Assembly (NCBI GenBank): GCA_014155875.1
Contig: JACEFZ010011119.1
Coordinates: 28,286-92,285 of the forward strand
Reading direction: 5' to 3'
DNA: 64,000 nucleotides
Origin: Cepaea nemoralis
Taxonomy: Eukaryota; Mollusca; Gastropoda; Stylommatophora; Helicidae
Shown here: positions 53,973 through 64,000 of the stretch, one piece after another
Layout of the letters: each line of letters starts with the position of its first letter
Position numbering within the stretch: the stretch's first letter is position 1
Position numbers and translations under genes: made by a program
Notes under the pieces: model-generated
Told to the model about the DNA's origin: nothing
Databases searched by the model: none
What the model saw: only the letters and a program-made list of their open reading frames with translations

Positions 53973-53995
53973 CACTATGTGTAGATTGATGCCGG

Positions 53996-53999
<4 letters not shown>

Positions 54000-54079
<80 letters not shown>

Positions 54080-54156
54080 TCGTGCGTGTGTGCGTGTGTG
54101 TGTGTGTGTACGTGCGTGCGTGTGTGTGTTTGTGTGTGGGTGTGTGTGTGTGTGTT
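54000..54156. repeat. Compound TA and GT microsatellite
   Basis: About 26 TA units, then imperfect GT. Two satellite units appear again beyond it (54265-54318), so it interrupts the 27 bp array's edge. Confidence 0.95.
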
Positions 54157-54264
54157 TACTTCAGCATACAGCCAATGATATTGCTATATTACTTTAATCC
54201 ATATGTCACTACAAAATCAGACTAACCGGAATAGTGGTTGCATTGCGGAAAAACAATAAATGCT

Positions 54265-54320
54265 GTCTGACTCTGTAGACTACCATATCTAAACTGACTA
54301 TGTAGACTACTATATCTGTA
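54265..54320. repeat. Outlying copies of the 27 bp satellite
   Basis: ctgactctgtagactaccat and a second unit with gactatgtagactac, about 290 bp past the end of the main array. Confidence 0.9.
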
Positions 54321-55000
54321 TGGTGAGACTGCGAGAACTGCAAATTAAAAGAGGTGTTGCCAAACAAGAACACTACGCAGGAAGCCAAAGAAGATTGATT
54401 AACCATCACAGAACTGGTGTCGTTAGCCGCTACACGATGCGGGATTTGCTGAGGAGGGGATCCGAGCACTTAGGGACTAAATGGTTCGATGTGCAATGAG
54501 GATGATCTGTTGACTAACTAACTAACTAACTAATTAATAAATCCAATCCTTTATATTATGTCCCACAAAGCGCCAGGCCAGATGGATAAAAATTACAGCA
54601 CAAAATATATCACTGTGAAAAACATGTCTTTAAAATATGCAAGATCTGTTCATAAACACAGAAAATGTAAGGGAAACTCGGTTACAAAACCTTTCTCTGG
54701 GGCAACCCAACTAAGCATCACAAATATACTACCAAAAGAATTATAACAGCACGGTTGTTATACATTAAACGAGCGTACGTGTGAAAATGCACAGTAGCTA
54801 AGAAAGCAATGCAAAAAGACTGCTTAATTTCTACTTTTGGCGAAAGTACACGGTATTGCAACAGTTTAGGTGAAAGTACAAATGTTAATGTTGAAAAGAG
54901 AAAGTAGATAAATATTGTAACTAAGAAAATATAATAATGAAAAGAGAAGGGAGTAAAAATAACATGAAAAAAAACGAATGTCAAAACAATGTGTTCCCGC
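54321..55000. other. Interval with CTAA run and a possible LINE tail
   Basis: 54330-54490 reads RLRELQIKRGVAKQEHYAG then LLRRGSEHLGTKWFDVQ, coding-like on the plus strand. It is followed by a CTAA run at 54516-54534. The rest is AT-rich. Possibly an element 3' end. Confidence 0.35.
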
Positions 55001-55007
55001 AGTGAAT

Positions 55008-55365
55008 TTGAATAACGAAGACACAAATCATAGAATGTACGATTTATTGCCTGGCATATTCCCTGCATCTCGTCAGGTACATACTGCAGATGTCACACAA
55101 CGTAGAGTAATATTAATTGTTTACCATGGTTTACCATCTGCATAGGCCATTTTTGTGCATACAGAAAGACATGGTAGTCAATTTAAAATTACCATGGTAA
55201 ACAATTGATATTACTGTGCGAACGTGTGTATATTTCAGCTTGAGCGATGTGTCTAGTTATTTTACTCTACGTTGTACGACATCTGCATTATGTACCTGAT
55301 GAGATGCAGCGAAATATGCCAGGCAATAAATCGTACATCCTATGGTTTGTGTCTTCGTTATTCAA
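55008..55365. repeat. 358 bp near-palindrome (inverted repeat)
   Basis: The left arm 55008-55130 (ttgaataacgaagacacaaa ... attgtttaccatggt) pairs with the right arm 55191-55365 (accatggtaaacaattgata ... cttcgttattcaa) at roughly 90%. The right arm has an extra 40-50 bp near 55215-55265. A loop of about 60 bp separates them, itself bearing taccat/atggta. The shape fits a MITE or hairpin-type insertion. No clear target duplication is seen. Confidence 0.88.
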
Positions 55366-55454
55366 ACAACGTGTGTGAAAGATGTAACAACTGTGTTACA
55401 CTGTGGCATCAACAAGAACAGTAAATTAAAGGACCCTCTCCCACACCTTGAATC

Positions 55455-55680
55455 TTATATGGTATATGGTGCTAGCACCGTATGTTTGTAGACAAATCGA
55501 CAGCTCGACGAGTGGTGGGGTGAACATTCCCTTTACTTCTGCGAACGTGTCATGTTGTCGTTTTAGGCTATATCGACATGAGAGCGTTAGTCATTTGTTT
55601 TTAAAAGCTTCGCCTCGAACATATGAGTTTCAAACTTATGACCACCAGGTCTACTGGCACACATGCTGGCCATTGCATCC
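55455..55680 (-). mobile_element. SINE-C copy 3
   Basis: tatatggtgctagcaccgta, a tgtagacaaatcgac stretch, ttttaggctatatcgaca and cttcgcctcgaacatatgag match the layout of SINE-C at 42.95 kb. It ends before a C-rich run at 55684-55700. Confidence 0.6.
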
Positions 55681-55700
55681 CCCTTCCCCCCCCCCCCCTC

Positions 55701-56014
55701 CCCAAACATTCGTGGTATCGACAAGAGCATTATTAATTTCTACAAGCTGAATACAGCCCATAGTCATAATTAAATCGCTTTCCATTTTAAGTCTAACAGA
55801 ATTGTCCACGTGGCATGGCTTGATAGAAGTGACACATGCGTTATGGACGCTAGTTTAATCTGGGGAATTGAAATGATTTGGAAGAGGTTTCCCATAATGT
55901 TGTATGTCCATCTGATGTTCATGGAATATGTCTGCTAAACGTCTCCAGTTGTGTCCAATATATTTCTTGTCACATAAAATTATACGGATGAGATTACCAG
56001 ATGTGCAGGAAAAC
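55701..56014. other. Unannotated interval
   Basis: About 310 bp with no recognised element. Confidence 0.5.
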
Positions 56015-56353
56015 AAGTCTATATGTATCAACTGTATGTATGCAACAAATGACTTTATATGTGACTTTAGTCTGAATATTCCAACAGTATACATGCTATG
56101 AATGACATTCTTCATTACTTTTGTCTATATACTTCAGCTGTATGCATGCAACAAATTACGTGTTATATGACTTAAGTCTCAATTTATCAGCAGGATGCAT
56201 GTAACTAATGACATTTTATATTACTTTAGTCTATATATGTCGACTGTACACACGTCCCTAGAGACATTTTATATGACTATAGTTTACATATGCCAATTTT
56301 TTACATGCAACTAATGGTATTTCATGTGACTTTGGTGGGTATGTGTATGTTTG

Positions 56354-56451
<98 letters not shown>

Positions 56452-56690
56452 TTATGTGTGTGTGTGTTTATTTATATATGGGACTTTAGCTCTGCATGTC
56501 AACTGTATACATGCAACTAATGACACTGCATATGACTTTAGCCTGAATATGTCAACTGTATACAGACAACTGATGAACTGTGTGTATGACTGTAGGATTT
56601 GTGTCAGCTGTATATCAGAACCAGAAGCCATTGTTACACGTCTGCGTATCTCAACTGTATGTCGACACGTCATTCACTCTTGTTTCTCGT
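56015..56690. repeat. Degenerate minisatellite (about 60 bp), split by TA/GT microsatellite
   Basis: Units built on caactgtatacatgcaacta then atgacattttatatgacttt and agtctgaatatg recur about eight times with heavy divergence. A perfect TA run (56358-56430) and GT run (to 56469) lie inside. Confidence 0.85.
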
Positions 56691-56869
56691 TTATATGTGC
56701 CTTATGTCGAACTGTGTGATGAATTCGAGTATTCAACTTATTCATGTTAGACAGAAATAAATCACCAAGGATAGATCTGTAACTTGTAGCGACAGAGTTG
56801 CTTGTGTAGTGTATTGGTTACTTTGAACTTGAAATTTAAATGTGTTTTGACAATGTAAACAGAGCATGG

Positions 56870-57260
56870 TCATTATGTGCCATGCCTGCCAGCGTCATGT
56901 TTGGCCATCTTCACACGATACCACAGTCGTGGATCAGCTCAGTGTTCCTGTCTCGACCATACCACGTGGCCAAGCCATTTAGGTATTTACTTCTCGGTCT
57001 TCCTCTTGATCTCTTCCCCTCGATCTTGCCAGTTGCCACCAAGTTCTCCAATTTATTTCTTCTCATAACGTGACCAAAAACAATGTAACTGCCTATGCCT
57101 AATTTCTCACATCAGTTTACGGTTTTTATTTGTTTCTTGTGGGACTTGGTATTGGTTTTTCTGTCTGTCCATGGTATTCTTTACATTCTCCTCGGAAACC
57201 ACATGTCCACAGCCATCAGATTATTTGCAGCTTGTCTGCTAATTGTCCACGCTTCACATA
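56870..57260 (-). mobile_element. LINE E copy 3 (C-terminal fragment)
   Basis: The DNA matches copies 1 and 2: gtggatcagctcagtgttcc, ccacgtggccaagccattta, cttctcggtcttcc and ttggtttttctgtctgtcca, in the same minus-strand order. More diverged and shorter. Confidence 0.85.
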
Positions 57261-58085
57261 CGTACAATTCGAAGTTGGAGCGGGTTCGCCTGGTGGCGAG
57301 GGACACTGTTAATAGGGAAAGCTAATCCACACGCAAAATTCAGTCCAGCACTTCTAGAAGTAATCTGTATGGACTACGCTTGAGCATTGCGAACACCAAA
57401 AAGAACACACACAAAAAAGCACAAAACAAAAACAGCTCCCAAAAAAACATCCATAAAAAGGTAACGGTTCAATTTAGCACTTCAACATTCTTGTTTTTCG
57501 TTGCATTTAACATATGTAAATATATCTCAACTCTGCAAAAAGTAACAATGCTGTCATTGTCGGACATACTAGATCTGCACATATACCAACTAACATGTCA
57601 GTAAATGAATGACTAGTGCATGTTCTAGCCACTGTTACTTCCCAGAGATACCCGTGGTGGCTATTTTATTAGGCTATCTGAAACTGGACTGTGGAGTTAA
57701 AATCCACGCTGCCTTTAAGTGAGAATTCAACCCACATTACTGTGCTCACGTGTCAGCAGACGAAGCTGTCACAGCTCGTAAACTATCCAGTATTTCAACC
57801 CCGTCCAGAAGCTCGTTCAAAACAGAGAGGGCTGTGCAGCCATGATTTCTGCACTTGTCTACATCCTTAGGTTTACAGTACACGAATCATGACTGTGGGA
57901 TGTTTGCTCCTCAAGTGCCTTGGACATATGGACAAGCTGGCGTTGACTTCTGCTTGCTTGTTATTTCTGTTGATGTATGAAGGTAAACGAAGAAGAGGGA
58001 AGATGTTTGGTCCAGTCGGTTAGGCTGAGCCATCAACGTTCATGTATCTGTATTTGTCAGTCAGTCAAGTCAATGACCTTGTACA
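57261..58085. other. Unannotated interval
   Basis: About 820 bp, A-rich near 57400-57460. No gene is seen. Confidence 0.5.
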
Positions 58086-58087
58086 CG

Positions 58088-58262
58088 TCATGAGGCAAAC
58101 TGGGTATATGGTGCTAGAGCCATGCTTGTATAGACCGGCACTCGGTGGCTGGGCTGGTCAGTTTCGTGTCGGTCGCTTTTACTCCCCAAGATATTTTCAG
58201 ACACCCACTTTAGACTGGGTCGACCTAGGATCTTAACAGGTCGCCGTAATGGCTGATATCAC
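58088..58262 (-). mobile_element. SINE-C copy 4
   Basis: gggtatatggtgctagagcc, tgtatagaccggcactcggt, gtcggtcgcttttactcccc and actttagactgggtcgacct follow the SINE-C order. The tRNA-like end is lost. Confidence 0.62.
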
Positions 58263-58299
58263 AAGCTTGTAAAGAAAGTCTCTATAGAAGCATTTCATT

Positions 58300-59180
58300 A
58301 ACATCATGTGCCATGCCAATAAGTGTGGCCAATCATAATTCTCAGTCCCACACCTCAGTCTAGGGGTCAGGTGGGTGGTCTTGTCCTGGTTATGCTTTGT
58401 GGTGAAACCATCCAGGAATATATATCTTTGCCTTCCTCTTGCTCTTTTCCCCTAGCATTTGTTAGTTGTAACTGGGTTATAAAATCCAGTTTTCCCCATT
58501 CTCAAAAACTCGTGACAGTCTACATTTAATTTCTGTAGTTCATCGTCTGCCACCATTGCGTACCTCAACCAAACCACACCATTCTGTAGTTCATCGTCTG
58601 CCACCATTGGGTACCTCAACCAAACCACACCATTCTGTAGTTCATCGTCTGCCACCATTGGGTACCTCAACCAAAACACACCATTCTGTAGTTCATCGTC
58701 TGCCACCATTGGGTACCTCAACCAAAACACACCATTCTGTAGTTCATCGTCTGCCTCCATTGGGTACCTCAACTAAACCACACCAAACCTCCTATGTCTT
58801 GCTATCCCCTGCAGCTCCTCCATCTCCTCCCAATATAATTCATCTCTGTCTATAATTCTCTCCCCCGTGTGTTTTACGTCACCTGCTATTTCATTTTCCA
58901 TGTGCATTCCAGACAAAAGAGTGTTTACGATCTTCATTTTTTTCTTGAAGGATTTGTTCATTGGTTTTTCTATCTGTCCATGGTAGTCTTTGAATTTTCC
59001 TCAAAAACCATATCTGCTCATTGTCCACGCCTCACATCCATATAAAAGTACAGGTTCTATGTAGCACTTCAACACTCTTTTTCTCGTTTCAATTGATATC
59101 TTTTTATTGGTCAGTATGTTTTTCATCTTGCAAAAGGCTACCTTCGCCATGACAATTTTTGTTCTAATCACTTCAAGACA
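58300..59180 (-). mobile_element. LINE E copy 4, diverged, carrying two minisatellites
   Basis: The left part (58310-58530) is a diverged C-terminal end. 58773-58961 reads LLSGMHMENEIAGDVKHTGE and YWEEMEELQGIARHR on the minus strand. 58925-59170 closely matches copies 1 and 2 (gatttgttcattggtttttc, catcttgcaaaaggctacct). It passes directly into the 21 bp array at 59165, where copy 1 has the codons for RCLEEI. Confidence 0.82.
58531..58785. repeat. 51 bp minisatellite, 5 copies, within LINE E copy 4
   Basis: Units start ttctgtagttcatcgtctgc at 58531, 58582, 58633, 58684 and 58735. At 51 bp (17 codons) the frame is kept on both strands. Confidence 0.94.
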
Positions 59181-59757
59181 TCTCCCAATCTCTTCAAGGC
59201 ATCTCTCAATCTCTTCAAGGCATCTCCCACTCTCTTCAAGGCATCTCCCAATCTCTTCAAGGCATCTCCCAATCTCTTCAAGGCATCTCCCAATCTCTTC
59301 AATGCATCTCCCAATCTCTTCAAGGCATCTCCCAATCTCTTCAATGCATCTCCCAATCTCTTCAAGGCATCTTCCAATCTCTTCAAGGCATCTCCCAATC
59401 TCTTCAAGGCATCTCCCAATCTCTTCAAGGCATCTCCCAATCTATTCAATGCATCTCCCAATCTCTTCAATGCATCTCCCAATCTCTTCAAGGCATCTCC
59501 CAATCTCTTCAAGGCATCTCCCAATCTCTTCAAGGCATCTCCCAATCTCTTCAAGGCATCTCCCAATCTCTTCAAGGCATCTCCCAATCTTTTCAAGGCA
59601 TCTCCCAATCTCTTCAAGGCATCTCCCAATCTCTTCAAGGCATCTCCCAATCTCTTCAAGGTATCTCCCAATCTCTTCAAGGCATCTCCCAAACTCTTCA
59701 ATGCATCTCCCAATCTCTTCAAGGCATCTCCCAATCTCTTCAAGGCATCTCCCAAAG
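59165..59757. repeat. 21 bp minisatellite, about 28 copies, grown from LINE E RT codons
   Basis: Unit atctcttcaaggcatctccc plus a. On the minus strand it reads GRCLEEI repeated, equal to the DGRCLEEIRT segment of LINE E copy 1 (about 44015-44045). The left edge is continuous with LINE E sequence. The right edge (ctaaatcgtcctcgcg) is not. Confidence 0.95.
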
Positions 59758-60590
59758 CTAAATCGTCCTCGCGTGTTCTCAGTGTCTCCTACCCAGCGCC
59801 GGCGTCTTTTCTTCACCTCTTGATTCACTGGGAAGTGTTTAGCTCTCTATGGCAGTTCTACACTGGTAGTTCTGTTATACTCTTTTATTCCCACTATTCT
59901 GTGCAGGCTTCGGTTAGTGAATGTTTGTAGTTTATTTGTAATTCTTTTAGTTGTTCTTCATGTTTGTGACACATACTGTGGTACGTCACGCTACAAATAA
60001 CCGCGGACAGATGTAAAAGCACTACACGCGAAATTCACAGCTGACAGTGTCGTTCCACGCACTCAGCTCAGTAGCAGGGCTACGGAACTATGCACATGAC
60101 GAAAATGCATAAACAAACCGTAGCCGCAAGCATAAACACTCCAGAGGCCTTAAAAGCTCAACCGCCTATCCTCCATGTTGTGGACCGAAACTCCTTAACT
60201 AACTGTGTTCTGTAAAAACCGGATACAACCAGTTTTAGTGCATATTTTCTACCTATTCAATCCACACACACGCACTTCAGTTCAGATGCCGGTTTATCAA
60301 TGTCTGGGCACAAATCTGTCGTGCCCAAAGTCATAAGCGTTGCTTGTTTTTTTTAACAGCCATTGGGAAAATTACTGCTCGCATCTGTAAGTCGAACCAA
60401 AACGATAAATGTATCTCTGGGCGAATGAACGCAAGTGTTCAAATTGTTCGACAGGCAATAGTCGCCAGAATGAAATCATATGATCAGCTGAAGGTGTAGC
60501 AGGCAGCTCCAGAAATTTACATCTCAGTGCAGAATTGCATTTCAAATCAATACCTTCGTGCTGATGTTTTCGCTGTAATTTACGGAGCTT
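59758..60590. other. Unannotated interval
   Basis: About 830 bp. It may include the missing 3' part of the hAT element to the right, but no transposase motif or terminal repeat could be confirmed. Confidence 0.45.
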
Positions 60591-60640
60591 GGCATCAGGA
60601 AATAAGAACGGATTTATGAAGAGGGCAACATTATCCTCCT

Positions 60641-61205
60641 CTATTGTGAACTCTCGAAATCTCGCTGAAAGATATCCAGAAGACTTTCAACTTTTACTTT
60701 GTACTGTAACAAGACACATTTCTTTTCCACCACAAGCGTCTTCAGAGTTGGAAACGCCTCTAAAGTCCCTTCAGTCAGCTGTCCGATAAACAGTCGTAAT
60801 CTCATTTTAAATGAAGAAATGTCATCGGACAAATTTGTGAATAGTTTGATTTTTCCCTATACTTTCGCATTTAAAGAGTTTAAATGAGACGTGATGTCCA
60901 CCAAAATTGCCAGGTCATTAAGCCAGTCACCGTTCAGCAGACATTTCCGTTCTGTAGGCAATTCATTTATTTCAGACATAAACAGTTAGACACTATTTTT
61001 CAAGGCCAGAAACGTGACAGAACTTTCCCTTTAGATAGCCATCTGACATCACAGTGTAACAGTAGCTCACCGTATTCCTCATTTTGGTCCATTCTATGTT
61101 GTTTTTCTCTGCACACAATTTCAGAGTTTCAAACAGATCAGTCCCTTTGGTAGTTGCATGCATCGTTTCAAGTCCTAGAAGTTTTTCAATAACTTCAACT
61201 GTCAT
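60641..61205 (-). pseudogene. hAT-type transposase relic
   Basis: Reading order: VEVIEKLLGLETMHATTKGT then DLFETLKLCAEKNNIEWTKM (the region before the second catalytic Asp in hAT enzymes), and in a shifted frame WLNDLAILVDITSHLNSLNA then LKGKF-like stretches. Later MSDDISSFKMRLRLFIGQL and VESLLDIFQRDFE. The DITxHLNxLN pattern is characteristic of ZBED/Charlie-type hAT transposases. Several stops and shifts make it inactive. Confidence 0.75.
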
Positions 61206-61280
61206 TTAAAACTGTCATTTACTGCCAATATAGTACCTTGCGGTGTATGGCAGAGGGGTCTTTGAGTCTGAGGAATTAAG

Positions 61281-61434
61281 GCCGCCTGGCTAGTGCAGTC
61301 GCCGCGAACTGTGCAGGTTAAGATTTTCTTTTTGTCCCCGACAGAAGAAAATCCCACACCTTACCAAAAGATCGAACCCGAGTCTCCCGAAGGAGATTCC
61401 GGCGTTCTAGCCACTCGGTCAGCCGCTCCCCGAT
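61281..61434 (-). mobile_element. tRNA-derived SINE (distinct family), inside hAT relic
   Basis: The complement begins gggagcggctgaccgagtgg (A-box-like). It has a ctcgggttcgatc B box about 50 bp on, then ggtgtgggattttcttctg and cggggacaaaaagaaaatc. It differs from SINE-A, -B and -C. Box order and spacing are good, but the 3' extension rules out a plain tRNA. Confidence 0.7.
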
Positions 61435-62035
61435 GTTTGACTTCAACATTATCGTTTATTGCTGGAACAAAAACTGAGCTGTGTCAGAAATGGCAGTGGA
61501 TTCATCCATTGACAATGAATAAAAATTTACAATTTACAAAATCCGCAAATTAAGCAAACTGGTTTACCACTATGGCTACTCATAAACATAAATTTATCCG
61601 TCCAATCGTCGTTGAATTCACGACAAGCAAAGTCTTCACATTTTCGCTTTTTACTATTCTTTTATTTTAGATTTTTCACACACATGTTTATCAGCTTTAA
61701 CGGTACATTTTTATTTGGAAAAAAAAAATCTAATTTCAACACATAATTACCGACTCTGCTAAACAGTTGTAACAGACGACAACATGGTACCTTGCACACT
61801 TTGATTGGTCGACAAGGAACTTCGTAACGTTTTGTTGCGAATTGAACAGGCGCATTTGATAATATCTGAGCATAACAACCATGAGCAGAGTAAATTATTG
61901 CACGGTGTCGGGACTCTCTGAGTGCATTTTTGAAGTTATTAAAATATATTATATTAAATAACAAGGCCTCGCATGCCACTTTCTGACTGCTGGCGGGCCA
62001 CAAGTGGCCCGCGGGCCGTGGTTTGGGAACCTCTG

Positions 62036-62320
62036 ATTTAGAGCTTAGCAAGATGTGGAGAAGCATGATCACCCACGCCAGTTGATGATAATTTGCCAGT
62101 AATAGACATCATTATTCTTTTTAAAAGATATCCCATACAATGAGTAGTGTATTTACTGCCTGTCTGTTTTACAATAGATCCTGTATAAGCCAGCGCACTA
62201 TTTATTTATCCGAGCCTAAAACAGGAATCCGTGAATAGGATTTAAAAAGTTACAATTTCCAGTCTTCTTGAGAATTCAAAAATAACAATACAAGCATCAA
62301 ATACTTTAATGGTCCTATAT
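62036..62320. other. Unannotated interval with LINE-type 3' trace
   Basis: 62045-62085 (tggagaagcatgatcaccca, cgccagttgatgat) resembles the end of the LINE relic at 28.03-28.07 kb. Nothing else is seen. Confidence 0.4.
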
Positions 62321-62324
62321 ATAT

Positions 62325-62600
62325 ATTTATGCTTTATAGACTACTCAAAGGTTGCTGACAAAATGAAACAACTATACCTTTATGATATTTTGCATGATTT
62401 GAGTATAAACAAGTCAGATGTGAGGATGATAGGGAATAAATGCCGGGAGCATGAATCAGGGATCAGATATAAAGAACTTAGAAAATACCGAATGAGACTA
62501 GGGTAGTTTTTAATCTTTTCAACATTTATAGCGTCAGAATACTTAGAAATAACGAATATCTTAAAGGAGTTGAAGGCCATATTGTAAGATACGTCGAAAC
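62325..62600 (+). pseudogene. LINE reverse transcriptase relic
   Basis: Plus strand: YLCFIDYSKVADKMKQLYLY, then DILHDLSINKSDVRMI, REHESGIRY. It matches the FVDYSKAFDCV... region of LINE A-type RTs, with the AFD catalytic Asp replaced (VAD). It decays into stops after RMRLG. Confidence 0.75.
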
Positions 62601-62879
62601 AAGCTCTATTAAAAGCAGTCCGAAAGTAGTCTGCACAGCATTTTAGGCAAAGTTGTGAAGGAGAGTCGGAAAATATGCTATCATTCAAAATTAGACAACC
62701 TGGATGCATGGTGGTTTCCAAGAAGGCACGCATCATGATTTGCTCAACTTATAGTAAACGTGTAATAATCAAACAGGTCTATGAACTACAGGATCTAGAT
62801 CTGGAAGGCTCGCGTATACTTGAAAATAAGTGCAGAAGGGCAGCGCCCTCTTTATCAAGGTCTATTCAGTGAAAGGGGT
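62601..62879. other. Unannotated interval between RT and RNase H relics
   Basis: No motif can be read. It could be the decayed body of the element to either side. Confidence 0.4.
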
Positions 62880-63515
62880 GACCGGCTAAACAGGGGCATT
62901 TCATAGACGGATCGGGCGAAAGACGTTATTAGGCAAGTCTGCAGTCTTATCAATGAATGATATCTTAGAATGAAGTCTTAGAATGAGCGCCTGTGCCTTC
63001 AGCGCTCAGTTGTGCCTTCTTCTGCATTGTTACACTTGACAGACAGTGCAGAGAGCATAATCCTACTGCTGTCAATGCAGAGGTCAACGCGCTCATCAGT
63101 TAACATTCAGATAATACTGATGTGCTTATCTATACAGATGGATCTGTCATACAGCAGCAGAGAAATGCGTGGGAATTCGCGGCACGCTCAACGGACCGAA
63201 CCACTCAAGTAAGCTAGTGGTGCCCACTCTATGACCACGAGCAGCATGACGATGGAAGTGGTGACAGGTGTTTTCATGAGGCTGGAATCACAGAATTATA
63301 CTCATGTTCGTTCCTGGGTGATTCAATGAGCATGGTCCGGAATGTCGAGGCGGGTTCTGTGTGTAGACCGTGGATTGAATTGCTGCGGAGGTCTACTGTT
63401 CGTAGCGACCCTTCATCTTCGTTCCGGGACATGCGGAAGTTGAGTAAAATGAACGAGCTGATAAACTTGCTAGGTCTGCATTCATTGCAGGTGACTAGCC
63501 TATGCTATTAATACC
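62880..63515 (+). pseudogene. RNase H domain relic of a retroelement
   Basis: In successive plus frames: VLIYTDGSVIQQQRNAWGFA (first Asp, about 63130), SCSFLGDSMSMVRNVEAGSV (second Asp region, about 63310), and FVPGHAEVE then NERADKLA with an intervening stop (about 63420-63470). The order and spacing match RNase H of LINEs such as LINE C. Frame changes and stops show decay. Confidence 0.75.
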
Positions 63516-63587
63516 CTAGGAGAGGTATGGAGGGCGGAGGACTTGACGCCAGAGAATCCGCATTGTTGTCTAGAATGACGGGGGGGT

Positions 63588-63618
<31 letters not shown>

Positions 63619-64000
63619 GGCAAGGGCCAGGACACGAAAGGTACATCGGAAGAATTGGGTCTCTTCAACTAAAACAGAACTGGCACTATTTTCAGCCGGA
63701 GCGCTGGAGCATATGCTGGGGGGGGGGGGGGGGGGGGGGAAGAGGCCTCTGGCACCTACGGACGTGTCCGAAGTGCAATGATAATACTCCAGCAGGTCAA
63801 TAGTGTTCAATATCTGGAATAGTGTTATCTGCCGGACAATGTGACATAGGGAAAAAAGAAAAGAATTACCACGTCGAAAAACTAATTTTCGACAATAAAA
63901 AAAAGAAAAAAAAAAAAAACCGAATTTAAAAAAGTCTTTTTTTAACCCAAACAATTTTTAACCAAAACCCAAAAAAAAAATACATAAAGGGGAAAAAATT
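63516..64000. repeat. Poly-G tracts and A/T homopolymers at window end
   Basis: G runs at about 63580-63618 and 63719-63739, then A-, T- and C-homopolymer-rich sequence from 63850 to the end. Reads here look low in complexity and possibly low in quality. Confidence 0.85.

Larger units (their letters stand above)
60591..62035 (-). mobile_element. Decayed hAT transposon, transposase relic and one end
   Basis: The end at 62035 is the complement of CAGAGGTTCCCAAACC, with ggcccgcgggcc just inside, like the 3.9 kb MITE. It is followed by atttagag, which fits an hAT target site. The minus strand holds transposase pieces at 61205-60993, about 60970-60880 and 60832-60641. The opposite end was not found. 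A SINE sits inside at about 61281-61434. Confidence 0.72.

Noticed and set aside
51326..53975. 200 aa repeat protein on the minus strand (VVYRVSLDM units)
   Set aside because: The 27 bp unit is a multiple of 3, so an open frame follows automatically. There is no start context, no flanking coding sequence, and damaged units break it elsewhere.
59107..59828. Proteins of 195-238 aa across the 21 bp repeat
   Set aside because: Open on several frames only because the unit is 7 codons. The source segment is a fragment of a dead LINE RT.

Overview
This is eukaryotic, almost certainly animal, DNA: a spliced gene, very sparse coding content, and a dense mixture of non-LTR retrotransposon remains, tRNA-derived SINEs, small hAT-type transposons, minisatellites and microsatellites. 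The LINE types (RTE-like, RNase H-bearing, and one with a C-terminal zinc finger) and the tRNA-SINEs fit a lophotrochozoan such as a gastropod mollusc, but the species cannot be fixed from sequence alone.

The only confident host gene is on the + strand: a three-exon gamma-glutamylaminecyclotransferase (GGACT/AIG2-like) with coding exons at 31785-31979, 47962-48140 and 50827-50959. The splice sites are canonical, the reading frame joins cleanly, and the product is 168 aa. Intron 1 is about 16 kb and intron 2 about 2.7 kb. Both are packed with repeats, and five of six recognisable intronic LINE pieces lie antisense to the gene.

Layout. 0-15.7 kb: 5'-truncated LINE A; an RT relic split by a SINE; minisatellites; a perfect-TSD hAT MITE; a decayed LINE B (5' leader, endonuclease, RT) interrupted by a CCATGGG-rich MITE pair; about 4 kb of mostly featureless DNA; LINE 3' ends with zinc-finger relics. 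15.7-23.9 kb: an 8.2 kb inverted-repeat (foldback-like) structure whose arms are built from about 149 bp and about 37 bp tandem units, with an RNase H-type LINE (LINE C) inserted in the left arm. 24-31.7 kb: minisatellites, nested SINEs, an unrecognised coding-like stretch near 26 kb, and a deleted LINE derivative. 31.8-51.0 kb: GGACT with its repeat-filled introns. 51.3-54.0 kb: a 27 bp satellite with higher-order periodicity. 55.0-55.4 kb: a near-palindrome. 56-60 kb: LINE E copies, one of which carries a 21 bp minisatellite that grew out of its own RT coding sequence. 60.6-62.0 kb: a decayed hAT transposase. 62.3-63.5 kb: RT and RNase H relics. The last 500 bp are homopolymer-rich and look like a low-quality contig end.

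The mobile-element genes are nearly all broken by stops and frameshifts. The longest uninterrupted one is the 3' part of a LINE at 40080-41075. I found no operons, CRISPR arrays, rRNA genes or convincing functional tRNA genes.
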